From positions 1-64,000 of the forward strand of contig JALCPP010000003.1 in the NCBI GenBank assembly GCA_022650485.1: a stretch of DNA of 64,000 bases, in the 5' to 3' direction. Of the stretch, positions 28,162 to 36,255 are shown one piece after another. Under the pieces are notes generated by a model. The model saw only the letters and a program-made list of their open reading frames with translations. It ran no database searches and was not told the origin of the DNA. Numbering within the stretch: the first letter of the stretch is position 1; every line of letters starts with the position of its first letter. The position numbers were made by a program, and so were the translations under genes. The DNA comes from Oscillospiraceae bacterium. GTDB lineage: Bacteria; Bacillota; Clostridia; Oscillospirales; Acutalibacteraceae.

Positions 28162-28220
28162 AACCGGTTTCTATTAAAAAGCAGGGCGCCCGTCGAGTTT
28201 TTCGGCGGGTGCTCTGCTTT
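28157..28220. repeat. 64-bp direct repeat, copy 1 (contains terminator)
   Basis: Identical over 64 bp to 28677-28740. It starts inside the niaX stop codon (GATAAAACCGG) and holds a terminator GCAGGGCGCCCG / CGGGTGCTCTGC followed by TTT. The unit 28157-28676 is 520 bp. Confidence 0.95.
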
Positions 28221-28382
28221 TTACCGTCCCGCCTGCTTTTTGTTTTCTGTGTTCAACATCAGTGGTTCGCGGGCACTTTCCAGGTACAACTGCTCCGTGT
28301 CCTTTTGCACCTGCTGTAATTCCTCGATGACATCGGTCACTCTGTTGAAAAGTCTGATGTACATAGTTTGATAGTCCGCCAT
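28221..28382 (-). CDS. Small hypothetical protein, 53 aa
   Basis: From ATG 28382, preceded by GGGAG at an 8-base spacing. It begins MADYQTMYIRLFNRVTDVIE and is rich in Glu/Gln. One long helix, probably coiled coil, is predicted by eye. The pattern DYxxMYxxLFxxVTxxIE resembles small uncharacterised proteins I associate with phage-like or mobile regions of Clostridia. It is divergent from the Xre gene within the repeat-bounded cassette. Function unknown. Confidence 0.65.
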   Translation of the reverse strand: MADYQTMYIRLFNRVTDVIEELQQVQKDTEQLYLESAREPLMLNTENKKQAGR

Positions 28383-28405
28383 TTCATCATCTCCCATATC
28401 CATTT

Positions 28406-28447
28406 TAGAACAATATGGTCTAATTATCAATAGAATAATTTGTTCTA
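28406..28447. promoter_or_regulatory. Inverted repeat in the divergent Xre promoter region
   Basis: TAGAACAA (28406-28413) and TTGTTCTA (28440-28447) are reverse complements 26 bp apart, between the divergent small ORF and the Xre gene. Likely half-sites or two operators for the Xre repressor. Confidence 0.6.
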
Positions 28448-28474
28448 GGATATACTTTTTATGGTGATAAAAGT

Positions 28475-28681
28475 ATGAAAAAGTATGAGCGGATTCGCAG
28501 TTTACGCGAAGATCATGATATGACGCAGTCACAAGTCGGTGCCGCGATCAATGTTACTCAAAGAACATATGCGTATTATGAGTCGGGGCAAAGAATGATA
28601 CCGCCTCATATTTTGTGCGCGCTTGCCGACCTATACGGTGTCAGTGTAGACTATTTGCTGGAGCGCACAGAAAAGAGATAA
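28475..28681 (+). CDS. Xre-family HTH transcriptional regulator, 68 aa
   Basis: A single Cro/CI-type helix-turn-helix domain: MTQSQVGAAINVTQRTYAYY forms helices 2-3, followed by the typical ESGQRMIPPHILCALADLY. There is no extra effector domain. GGTGAT serves as a weak ribosome site. Its stop codon lies in the second copy of the 64-bp repeat, in the same position that the niaX stop occupies in the first copy. Confidence 0.9.
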   Translation: MKKYERIRSLREDHDMTQSQVGAAINVTQRTYAYYESGQRMIPPHILCALADLYGVSVDYLLERTEKR

Positions 28682-28740
28682 AACCGGTTTCTATTAAAAA
28701 GCAGGGCGCCCGTCGAGTTTTTCGGCGGGTGCTCTGCTTT
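28677..28740. repeat. 64-bp direct repeat, copy 2 (contains terminator)
   Basis: Perfect match to 28157-28220. The embedded hairpin plus TTT can serve as terminator for the Xre gene and, being nearly symmetrical, for the convergent degV. Confidence 0.95.
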
Positions 28741-28756
28741 ACAATTCTAATCACAA

Positions 28757-29629
28757 TTATTTTTTTAAATAAATAATGCCAAGCGTGCCCGGCCCACAAT
28801 GAGTGCAGACGGTGCAGTTCGCTTCTGTTTCGATAATTTCCTCAAACGGGCCCAGCTTGCCGATCTGCTTGATAATGGTTTCCGCAAGATGCGGGGGCAA
28901 CTGAGAGTGTGTGACGAAAATGCGGCGGTAATCGAGGTCGGAGCGGTTCTGCAGCCGGTCGGAAACATAGTGGGAAAGGCATTTTGCAAGACTGCCGCGG
29001 TATTTTTTCCCTACGCCCATCGCGCCGTTTCGCACTTCAATGCAGGGCTTGAGGGAAAGAAGGTTCGCACCAAGCGCGGCGACGGCGGAACACCGCCCGC
29101 CCTTGTGCAGATAAGTCAGCGTGTCAATTACAAAGCTGGTGTCTACCTTTGGAATCATTTCGGTTATGCTGCCGATAATGCGCTCCGCATCCAGCCCGGA
29201 GGCGGCAAGCTCTGCCGCGCGGACGGCCAATTGCCCGATTCCTGTGGAAAGGTTTGCACTGTCGACGATGAACACATTCCCAAGCTCTTTCGCGGCGCAG
29301 ACCGCGTTTTGGTAGCAGGTGGACATCGAACTGCTGATGGTGAAGTGAATCACGCTTCTTCCCGCCAGCTTATAGGGGGTGAAAATATCCAGATAATCCT
29401 GGGTTGTCACTGCCGACGTTTTGGGCAGTTTGCGGGTTTGCTTGACATAAGCGTACAGGTCACCGGGTGAAATTTCAAATTTGTCGCGGTAAGATGTTGT
29501 GCCAAGTGTGACATACAGCGGCACCAGGTCGATGTCGTACTTTTTTAAAACGGCGTCCGAAAGGTCACAGGTGGTGTCCGCCGTGATTTTCACTTGACGG
29601 GATGGATTAATGCTGTTTGTTCCGTTCAT
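28757..29629 (-). CDS. DegV family protein (fatty-acid-binding)
   Basis: 290 aa, normal length. N-terminal ITADTTCDLSDAVLKKYDIDLVP is the family signature. TSAVTTQDY near residue 75 and SSSMSTCYQNA near 100 are the segments that bind the acyl carboxylate. DegV/FakB proteins present fatty acids to the FakA kinase; no fakA is nearby. GGAGG precedes ATG. A promoter TTGAAA-17-TAAAAT lies upstream. Confidence 0.92.
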   Translation of the reverse strand: MNGTNSINPSRQVKITADTTCDLSDAVLKKYDIDLVPLYVTLGTTSYRDKFEISPGDLYAYVKQTRKLPKTSAVTTQDYLDIFTPYKLAGRSVIHFTISSSMSTCYQNAVCAAKELGNVFIVDSANLSTGIGQLAVRAAELAASGLDAERIIGSITEMIPKVDTSFVIDTLTYLHKGGRCSAVAALGANLLSLKPCIEVRNGAMGVGKKYRGSLAKCLSHYVSDRLQNRSDLDYRRIFVTHSQLPPHLAETIIKQIGKLGPFEEIIETEANCTVCTHCGPGTLGIIYLKK

Positions 29630-29664
29630 AGTTTTCCTCCAACTCGGTGCTTTCCAATATTTTT

Positions 29665-29693
29665 ATTTTAGCATGTTGCAGCGGGGTTTTCAA
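29665..29693 (-). promoter_or_regulatory. Sigma-A promoter of degV
   Basis: On the minus strand: TTGAAA (29693-29688), a 17-bp spacer, TAAAAT (29670-29665). Confidence 0.7.
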
Positions 29694-29809
29694 TGGCTGC
29701 ACAGCGGGAATGAACATGCAGAAAACTCAAATTTTTTTGCCGTAACATTTGATTATTTGAGCGGAAAGTTTTAAAATAAGAATACTATTGCAAGGCTGGA
29801 GGAAATCAA

Positions 29810-31420
29810 TTGTCTGACTATCAAAGCGAGATCGGCAGGAGGAGAACTTTTGCCATTATATCCCACCCCGACGCGGGCAAAACGACTCTGACGGAAAAAC
29901 TGCTGCTGTACGGCGGGGCGATTACGCTTGCCGGTTCCGTTAAGGGGAAAAAAGCACAGCGTCATGCGGTTTCTGACTGGATGGAAATCGAAAAGAAAAG
30001 AGGAATTTCCGTAACCTCTTCCGCGATGCAGTTCCAGTATGACGGATTCTGCATCAATATTCTGGATACTCCGGGACATCAGGACTTTTCAGAGGACACC
30101 TATCGCACACTGATGGCGGCGGACTCCGCCGTCATGGTGCTGGATGCTTCCAAGGGTGTTGAGCGGCAGACGCGCAAGCTGTTTAAAGTCTGTACGCTGC
30201 GGCACATTCCGATTATCACGTTTATCAATAAAATGGACCGCGCGGCGCGGGATCCGTTTGAACTGATGGAAGAAATCGAAAACGTTCTCGGAATTCGAAC
30301 CTGCCCGGTCAACTGGCCGATTGGTTCCGGCAAGGAATTTCAGGGCGTATACGACCGTGCATCCAAAAAGATTCTGGCATTCCATGCGAACAGTGACTCG
30401 GTTTTTGAATCCAAAGAGGTTCAGTCCACTAAAATTTCCCTGGATGACCCGAAACTCGGTGAGCTAATCGGCGCGGACTGTGCGTCACAGCTGAAGGATG
30501 AAGTGGAGCTGCTCGACGGCGCGGGGGACCAATTCGACCTTGCGGCGGTTCGGGACGGAAAGCTTTCTCCGGTATTTTTCGGCTCTGCGCTGACCAATTT
30601 CGGTGTGGAACCGTTTTTAAAGGAATTTTTACAGATTACCACCCCGCCGCTTCCCCGCAAATCAGATGCCGGTGTAATCGACCCGTTTGACCCGGATTTT
30701 TCTGCGTTCGTTTTTAAAATTCAGGCGAACATGAACAAAGCGCACCGCGACCGCATCGCTTTTATCCGCATTTGTTCCGGCAGGTTTGAAAAAGGGATGG
30801 AAGTGACCCATGTGCAGGGCGGGCGCAAGGTGAAACTGGCACAGCCGCAGCATCTGATGGCGCAGGACCGCGAAATGATTGAAGAGGCGTATTCAGGCGA
30901 TATCATCGGGTTGTTTGACCCAAGCATCTTTTCCATCGGAGATACGCTCTGCGCGGCCTCGAAACCGTTTCGGTTCGAGGGAATCCCGACGTTTGCGCCG
31001 GAGCATTTTTCCCGTGTGCAGCAAGTGGATACCATGAAGCGCAAGCAGTTTGTCAAGGGAATGACTCAGATTGCGCAGGAAGGCGCGATTCAGATTTTCC
31101 ACGAGCCGGATTCCGGACTGGAAGAGGTGGTTGTCGGCGTGGTCGGTACCCTTCAGTTCGAGGTGCTTCAGTACCGGCTGAAAAACGAGTACAATGTGGA
31201 TATCCGCATGTCGCCGTTGCCGTATGAGGAAATCCGGTGGATTGAAAGCACTGATCTGGACCTGAAAGAGCTCGACCTGACCAGCGACACCAAGCGGGTT
31301 CAGGATGTGCGCGGCGCGAATTTGCTGCTGTTCTGCAACAACTGGAGCATTCGCTGGGCACTTGACCACAACAAAGGCTTGAAACTTTCAGAGTTCGGGG
31401 GAACCGAATTCGAACGCTGA
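29810..31420 (+). CDS. prfC: Peptide chain release factor 3
   Basis: 536 aa, TTG start after CTGGAGGAAA. Translational GTPase that recycles RF1/RF2 from the ribosome. The GTPase motifs are SHPDAGKTT (G1, near residue 18), RGISVTSSA (G2), DTPGHQDF (G3) and NKMDR (G4). Domains II and III follow, with VGVVGTLQFEVLQYRL characteristic of RF3. It stands alone with its own terminator. Confidence 0.96.
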   Translation: MSDYQSEIGRRRTFAIISHPDAGKTTLTEKLLLYGGAITLAGSVKGKKAQRHAVSDWMEIEKKRGISVTSSAMQFQYDGFCINILDTPGHQDFSEDTYRTLMAADSAVMVLDASKGVERQTRKLFKVCTLRHIPIITFINKMDRAARDPFELMEEIENVLGIRTCPVNWPIGSGKEFQGVYDRASKKILAFHANSDSVFESKEVQSTKISLDDPKLGELIGADCASQLKDEVELLDGAGDQFDLAAVRDGKLSPVFFGSALTNFGVEPFLKEFLQITTPPLPRKSDAGVIDPFDPDFSAFVFKIQANMNKAHRDRIAFIRICSGRFEKGMEVTHVQGGRKVKLAQPQHLMAQDREMIEEAYSGDIIGLFDPSIFSIGDTLCAASKPFRFEGIPTFAPEHFSRVQQVDTMKRKQFVKGMTQIAQEGAIQIFHEPDSGLEEVVVGVVGTLQFEVLQYRLKNEYNVDIRMSPLPYEEIRWIESTDLDLKELDLTSDTKRVQDVRGANLLLFCNNWSIRWALDHNKGLKLSEFGGTEFER

Positions 31421-31450
31421 GAAATTTTCATATTTTCTGGATTTATAGTA

Positions 31451-31490
31451 AAATCCGCCTGCTGGTGTTCCCGGACGGGCGGATTTTTTA
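31451..31490 (+). terminator. Terminator after prfC
   Basis: AAATCCGCC / GGGCGGATTT stem followed by TTTT. The A-rich 5' flank lets it also act for the convergent Xre gene. Confidence 0.85.
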
Positions 31491-31512
31491 TAATCATAGG
31501 CGGCGCGTTATG

Positions 31513-31707
31513 CTATTCTTCCAGCAGAAAGATGGATTCCACCGGCTGGCCCAGCAGCTTTGCCAATTTCATGGCCAGTGCAAGCGTGGGGTTGTATTTA
31601 TCGTTTTCAATGGCGTTGATGGTCTGCCGGGTGACTCCCAGCCGGTCCGCCAGATCTTCCTGGCGAAATCCGCCCGCCTTTCTCAGCTCTTTAATCCTGT
31701 TTTTCAT
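31513..31707 (-). CDS. Xre-family HTH regulator, 64 aa (YozG-like)
   Basis: Single-domain Cro/CI helix-turn-helix: RQEDLADRLGVTRQTINAIE, then the typical NDKYNPTLALAMKLAKLLGQ and the VESIFLLEE tail. This is the widespread small clostridial regulator type that is usually co-transcribed with a small membrane protein, as here with the gene 7 bp upstream. Confidence 0.92.
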   Translation of the reverse strand: MKNRIKELRKAGGFRQEDLADRLGVTRQTINAIENDKYNPTLALAMKLAKLLGQPVESIFLLEE

Positions 31708-31714
31708 GGTACCC

Positions 31715-32008
31715 TCATTTCACTGTGAAAAGGACAAAGCCAAAGCCGAGCAGAAAGACAACGAAAAGCGGAAGATACCAGACAATAGCCTTTCTTCCTC
31801 TTTCATCTCCCGCTTTCCATTTTCCAATTTGTGTTGCAAAGAAATAAATCAGGTTTTGAAAAGCCAGAAGATAGCAGGGCAGCGTGGCTTTTCCGGTTTT
31901 GACGATGTCGAGTACGCTCCACAGAAACAGTGCGACTACCGTAAAAAACCAGCACCACCGAATGGATTCCAGCGCGATTTTTGTTTCCATTTCATCCATT
32001 TTTCTCAT
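31715..32008 (-). CDS. Small membrane protein partnered with Xre regulator
   Basis: 97 aa with three hydrophobic segments (about residues 18-36, 43-60 and 77-95) and a charged KWKAGDERGRKAI loop. It resembles the DUF6442-type membrane proteins found beside YozG-like regulators, though I cannot confirm the family. It ends 7 bp before the Xre start, so the two form an operon. Function unknown. Confidence 0.75.
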   Translation of the reverse strand: MRKMDEMETKIALESIRWCWFFTVVALFLWSVLDIVKTGKATLPCYLLAFQNLIYFFATQIGKWKAGDERGRKAIVWYLPLFVVFLLGFGFVLFTVK

Positions 32009-32123
32009 GTGTATATCCCTCTATTGTAAAAAGTTTTTGACATTTTAAAGGATATCACTCGGAAGCCGAAATGTCAAATATATTTTACATTTATAAATAT
32101 TTTAAAAATAATAATTATTACTA

Positions 32124-32152
32124 TTTACAAATTGATTCGCCCGTGTTATAGT
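32124..32152 (+). promoter_or_regulatory. Sigma-A promoter of the peroxidase/reductase operon
   Basis: TTTACA (32124-32129), a 17-bp spacer, TATAGT (32147-32152). Confidence 0.75.
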
Positions 32153-32216
32153 AAATACAGAAAGAAAACAATCACCCATTCAATAGAATCAAATGAGAAA
32201 GAAAGGTTGGAGTAAA

Positions 32217-32762
32217 ATGAGCCTGTACGATTTTAAAGCCAAAACAATCAAAGGGAAAGAAGTTTCCCTTTCCGATTTTAAGGGAAAGCTGGTGCTGGTC
32301 GTCAACACCGCGAGCAAATGCGGTTTTACTCCGCAGTATGAGGGGCTGGAAAAGCTGTACCAGAATTATAAGGACCGCGGACTGGTGATTCTGGGCTTTC
32401 CGTGCAACCAGTTTTTAGAGCAGGACCCGGGCAGCAACGATGAGATTTCTTCGTTCTGTAAAGTGAACTACGGTGTTACCTTTCCACTCTTTTCAAAAAT
32501 TGACGTCAACGGCCCGAAAGCCGATCCCCTTTACACCTGGCTGAAGGGAAAAACCTCGTTTCAGGGGTTTGAACTTGACAAGGAAATGGGCAAGGTGATC
32601 TACGGCGTGATTCAGAAGCATTACCCCAAGAACCTGACCGGCGACGGTATCAAGTGGAATTTTACAAAATTCCTGATTGGCCGCGACGGCGAGAGTGTGC
32701 GCCGGTTTGAACCGACCGTTACGCCGAAGGAACTGGAAGCCGTTGTAAAAGCTGCACTGTAA
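32217..32762 (+). CDS. Glutathione peroxidase family protein (thioredoxin-type)
   Basis: 181 aa. The peroxidatic Cys is at residue 35 in [15 protein letters not shown], and it is a Cys codon, not selenocysteine UGA. The catalytic Gln and Trp appear in [13 protein letters not shown] and [10 protein letters not shown]. Bacterial members reduce hydroperoxides with thioredoxin and not glutathione. The next gene encodes a thioredoxin-reductase-like protein 49 bp downstream, which fits. ATG 32217 follows GGTTGGAG; ATG 32193 lacks a site. Confidence 0.93.
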   Translation: MSLYDFKAKTIKGKEVSLSDFKGKLVLVVNTASKCGFTPQYEGLEKLYQNYKDRGLVILGFPCNQFLEQDPGSNDEISSFCKVNYGVTFPLFSKIDVNGPKADPLYTWLKGKTSFQGFELDKEMGKVIYGVIQKHYPKNLTGDGIKWNFTKFLIGRDGESVRRFEPTVTPKELEAVVKAAL

Positions 32763-32811
32763 CAGACCAAAAGAGCAAATACCAGATTTTTCAGGAAAGA
32801 GGGGATACGAA

Positions 32812-33729
32812 ATGTATGACGTATTGATTTCAGGCGGCGGACCGGCGGGAATGACCGCCGCAATCTATGCCGCACGCGCGGGGCTTTCCACTCTGATGCT
32901 GACGGGCCCCGCGCAGGGCGGGCAGGTGGCGTACACCAACGTCGTGGAAAATTACCCCGGATTTTCGAGCGTTTACGGGTTTGATTTGGCCCAAAAACTT
33001 GCGCAGCATGTCGATTCCGCCGGGGTGAAGGCCGTTGCGGAAAGCGCGGAGTCTTTGGAACTTTCCGGCCCCGTCAAGACGGTGCGGTCAAACCAAACGA
33101 CTTATTCGGCAAAAGCGGTTATTTTGGCGCAGGGAACGGAGCGAAGGAAGCTGAACGTGCCGGGGGAAACGGAGTTCGCAGGGCGCGGCGTTTCTTACTG
33201 CGCGACCTGTGACGGCAATTTTTTTCGGAATAAGACGGTTGCGGTGATCGGCGGAGGCAACACGGCGGTCGGCGACGCAATTGAGCTTTCCGCTTTGTGC
33301 AAAAAGGTGTTTGTTGTTAACCGAGGCGAAAAACTGCGCGCGATGGAGTACTTGGTCGACCGCGCCAAGGAACACGACAATATCGAGTTTGTGTTCCGCC
33401 ATGTGACGGAAGAAATCCGGGGCTCCAGTCAGGTGGAGCATCTGGTCTTAAAGCAGCGTGAGAGCGGGACAGAGAAGATCCTGGATGTCGACGGTGTATT
33501 TGTGGCGATTGGTGTTCTGCCGAATACCGGACTGCTTGAAGGCATTCTTCCGCTGAAAGATGGATTTGCAGAGGCGCCGGAAACCTGCGAAACGTCGATT
33601 CCCGGCGTGTTTGCCGCCGGGGATTTGCGCAGGAAGGCGCTGTACCAGATTGTTACGGCCGTTGCCGATGGGGCCAACGCCGCGCACTCCGCGCTTTTGT
33701 ATCTGCAGAATCATCCGGCTGCAAAATAA
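32812..33729 (+). CDS. trxB: Thioredoxin reductase-like flavoprotein
   Basis: 305 aa. The FAD-binding loop GGGPAGMTAAIYAARAG is at the N-terminus, the redox-active CATC is at residues 130-133, and the second nucleotide loop is GGGNTAVGDAIEL near 148. A second FAD motif is GVFAAGDLRRK. The usual NADPH 2'-phosphate motif HRRxxFR is NRGEKLRA here (from residue 170): the His and second Arg are missing. Electron donor could be NADH or ferredoxin. It is co-transcribed with the peroxidase, so it probably supplies its reductant via thioredoxin. Confidence 0.88.
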   Translation: MYDVLISGGGPAGMTAAIYAARAGLSTLMLTGPAQGGQVAYTNVVENYPGFSSVYGFDLAQKLAQHVDSAGVKAVAESAESLELSGPVKTVRSNQTTYSAKAVILAQGTERRKLNVPGETEFAGRGVSYCATCDGNFFRNKTVAVIGGGNTAVGDAIELSALCKKVFVVNRGEKLRAMEYLVDRAKEHDNIEFVFRHVTEEIRGSSQVEHLVLKQRESGTEKILDVDGVFVAIGVLPNTGLLEGILPLKDGFAEAPETCETSIPGVFAAGDLRRKALYQIVTAVADGANAAHSALLYLQNHPAAK

Positions 33730-33743
33730 AGATCACAGCGCAT

Positions 33744-33780
33744 AAAAAAAGGTGCCGTCGAACCGACGGCACCTTTTTTT
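33744..33780. terminator. Bidirectional terminator between trxB and the patatin gene
   Basis: Perfect stem AAAAAGGTGCCGTCG / CGACGGCACCTTTTT with a 3-nt loop, A-run before and T-run after. It serves both convergent genes. Confidence 0.93.
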
Positions 33781-34642
33781 ATGCAAACAAACTGCGGATA
33801 CGCGGCATGGCCCGTTTAGCGGCGCGGTATCCGGCTTCCATGCACATGGGCATTTGGGAAAAGTTCAGAACCCCGTCGGTATCCGGCAGGTCCGGGTCAA
33901 GAAGCATTTTTTCCCCGCGTGTCACGCATTCGCGCAGTCTGGTTTCCATAATTGCAAGGGAGTGGGAAGCAACTTCAATCAGGCTGATTTTTTTCGGCAT
34001 TTCATAGTCTTCCGAGACATCCACGGCCAAAACGTTCCGTTCCCCGGCCGCAAGAAGCAGATCGACCGGAAGAACATCCGTCACGCCGCCGTCGACCAGG
34101 CACATATGATTCATGAGTTTTGGGCGGAATACGGCGGGAATGGAGGCGGTGGCCCGCATGGCTTCGGAAAGGCGCATCTGATCGGTCCATCTGACCCGGC
34201 GCAGCGGATGGGTTCCGCGCAGTGTGTTGGTGCAGGCGACGGTGTCGCCTGAGAAAAGATCCACGCAGGGGATGACGACCCGCATGGTTGACTCCGAAAG
34301 GAGTTTCCCGCCGGTTTTGCGGTACAGGTAGTTTTCCAGCCGGTTTCCTTTCAGCAGCCCGGAAAAGCCGGGGGCTTTGTGAATCAGTAAATCCGGAATG
34401 AATGTGGCCAGGCCGGAAAGATCAGGGTCTAGCAGAGATGCCCCCCCGGCGGCAAGTTCCAGAACGATTTTTTTCATCTGTGCCGCGGAAAGTCCGGCGG
34501 CACAGAGCCCCGCCGCAATTCCTCCGGCGCTGGTGCCTGCCACAGACCTTGGCAGCAGACCGTTTTCCTCCAGTGCGAGCAGTACCCCCACATGTGCCGC
34601 ACCCCGGATTCCTCCGCCGGCCATCGCAATTCCGAAAGACAT
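33779..34642 (-). CDS. Patatin-like phospholipase
   Basis: 287 aa. The oxyanion loop GGGIRG is at residues 9-14, the nucleophile serine is in GTSAGG (Ser 38), and the catalytic Asp is in the VDGGVTDVLP motif near residue 158. This is the complete Ser-Asp dyad of RssA/YchK-type bacterial patatins, which hydrolyse acyl esters in membranes. Only a weak ribosome site is visible. It is a single gene convergent with trxB. Confidence 0.92.
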   Translation of the reverse strand: MSFGIAMAGGGIRGAAHVGVLLALEENGLLPRSVAGTSAGGIAAGLCAAGLSAAQMKKIVLELAAGGASLLDPDLSGLATFIPDLLIHKAPGFSGLLKGNRLENYLYRKTGGKLLSESTMRVVIPCVDLFSGDTVACTNTLRGTHPLRRVRWTDQMRLSEAMRATASIPAVFRPKLMNHMCLVDGGVTDVLPVDLLLAAGERNVLAVDVSEDYEMPKKISLIEVASHSLAIMETRLRECVTRGEKMLLDPDLPDTDGVLNFSQMPMCMEAGYRAAKRAMPRIRSLFA

Positions 34643-34732
34643 TTCCGGTTTCCCCCTTCTTAAATAAGTGACTGCTTAATACTATGAGGGAAATCTTTTT
34701 TAGGTGAAGCGTGCGAACTTTTCGCTGCATCG

Positions 34733-34761
34733 TTGATTTTTTGAATTATTTCAGGTATGAT
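34733..34761 (+). promoter_or_regulatory. Sigma-A promoter of the transglycosylase gene
   Basis: TTGATT (34733-34738), a 17-bp spacer, TATGAT (34756-34761). Confidence 0.7.
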
Positions 34762-34792
34762 AAGAAAAAAGGAAAAAAGAGGGAGATTCCAG

Positions 34793-35482
34793 ATGAAAGT
34801 AGAAGCGGTTTCTTCTGGGCAGTATCAGGCGGCTCAGACCGTTCGGGCAAATTCCGCAAAGGGCGGCTTTGCCGCTGCGCTGAAACAGGCGGTAAGCGGT
34901 GGAAACAGCTTGAACGATGTATTTGACCGCGCCTCTCAAACATACGGCGTGCCGGAAAATCTGCTTAAGGCAGTCGCGAAAGCGGAATCCGGTTTTCAGG
35001 CGGATGCGGTTTCAAGCTGCGGCGCGCAGGGAATCATGCAGCTGATGCCGTCAACTGCAAAATCTCTTGGTGTGTCGAATCCGTTTGACCCCGAGCAGAA
35101 TATTATGGGCGGGGCAAAGTATCTGGGTTCCCTGCTTTCAAAGTACGGCGATGCGAAATTGGCGCTTGCGGCTTATAATGCGGGCAGCGGAAACGTGAAA
35201 AAATACGGAGGCATTCCTCCGTTTCGTGAAACGCAGAATTATGTAAAGAAAGTTATGGCTTATGCGGGCGGGGATGTTTCCGTCCCGGCTGCGGGGGTGC
35301 AGGCACCGGAAACTTCAGGGGTGAAGACAACAGACGGCTTTGCGGCGCCGGTGATTTCTTTTACACAGGAGGATTACAGCCGCTTTCTGGCGCTGTTTGC
35401 ACAGCATCTTCTGGAAAATACGCTGTTTCAATCGACTGGGGACGAAGACCGGCAGACCAGTCAGAATCCTTTTCTCATTTGA
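34793..35482 (+). CDS. Lytic transglycosylase (SLT domain)
   Basis: 229 aa. The SLT fold spans residues 42-165, with catalytic Glu 65 in VAKAESGFQ, then SSCGAQGIMQLMPSTA and AAYNAGSGNVKKYGG. These are the defining motifs of family-1 transglycosylases that cleave peptidoglycan glycan strands. There is no signal peptide; the Gln/Ala-rich N-terminus resembles flagellar- or spore-associated transglycosylases exported by other means. ATG 34793 follows GAGGGAGA. The Pro/Ala-rich C-terminal tail is of unknown role. Confidence 0.9.
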   Translation: MKVEAVSSGQYQAAQTVRANSAKGGFAAALKQAVSGGNSLNDVFDRASQTYGVPENLLKAVAKAESGFQADAVSSCGAQGIMQLMPSTAKSLGVSNPFDPEQNIMGGAKYLGSLLSKYGDAKLALAAYNAGSGNVKKYGGIPPFRETQNYVKKVMAYAGGDVSVPAAGVQAPETSGVKTTDGFAAPVISFTQEDYSRFLALFAQHLLENTLFQSTGDEDRQTSQNPFLI

Positions 35483-35562
35483 TTTTCATAATTGTTTTAT
35501 ATCTTCCTCATAATTTTCTTCTATCCTGAAACGGTAATGGTATTGGAAGGCGGGGAAGAGAA

Positions 35563-36255
35563 ATGGTTCGCAGCAAAGTTCTGATTATTGACGACGACCG
35601 CAACAGCGTGCGGTTTCTTCAGCTGGAACTGGAACACGAGGGATATGAAGTCGAAAAGGAATACGACGGTCTGTACGGTTTTCAGCATGCGGTGCGTGAG
35701 AACTTCGACCTGATTTTGCTGGATATTATGCTGCCCGGACTGGACGGCATGGAGGTCTTGCAAAAACTTCGGCAGGGTTCGGATACACCGGTGATTATGC
35801 TGACCGCGAAAGACGCTGTCAGTGACAAAGTGAAGGGGCTGGACGGCGGTGCGGATGACTACTTGACCAAGCCGTTTGCCATTGAAGAACTGCTTGCACG
35901 TATGCGCACGGTGCTGAAAAAGAACGCGCCTGCCGAAAGGAAAAAGGTGCTGCAGATCGGTCTGCTGACGGTGGACTGCTTGACCCGCGAGGCATTCTAT
36001 GACGGGCAGCAGATTCAGCTGACAAAGCGTGAATTTGACCTTTTGTGCTATTTGATGGAAAATCACGATATTGTCTGTTCCCGCGACAAATTGCTGGAAA
36101 AGGTGTGGGAGTATGATTTCAGCGGTGAAACAAATTTGGTAGACGTTTATATCAGGTATCTGCGCAATAAGATCGACTACCGGTTTCATGTTGAGCTGAT
36201 CCATACCATACGGGGTGTGGGGTATATCATGAAAACAAAGAAAAATGAAGCATAA
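35563..36255 (+). CDS. OmpR-family response regulator
   Basis: 230 aa. The receiver domain has acidic pocket DDD at 10-12, phospho-acceptor Asp 54 (LLDIMLPG), Thr in MLTAKD and Lys in TKPF. The C-terminal winged helix includes LTKREFDLLCYLMEN and VDVYIRYLRNKID. It overlaps the downstream kinase gene by 11 bp, so the two are translationally coupled. It likely controls the efflux operon that follows at 37784. Confidence 0.95.
   Translation: MVRSKVLIIDDDRNSVRFLQLELEHEGYEVEKEYDGLYGFQHAVRENFDLILLDIMLPGLDGMEVLQKLRQGSDTPVIMLTAKDAVSDKVKGLDGGADDYLTKPFAIEELLARMRTVLKKNAPAERKKVLQIGLLTVDCLTREAFYDGQQIQLTKREFDLLCYLMENHDIVCSRDKLLEKVWEYDFSGETNLVDVYIRYLRNKIDYRFHVELIHTIRGVGYIMKTKKNEA

Noticed and set aside
28157-28740. 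Full prophage or CRISPR array
   Set aside because: Only two repeat copies and two small genes; no integrase, structural genes, spacers or cas genes anywhere in the window.
32217-32762. Selenoprotein glutathione peroxidase
   Set aside because: The active-site codon is Cys (TGC); no in-frame TGA or SECIS-like structure is present.
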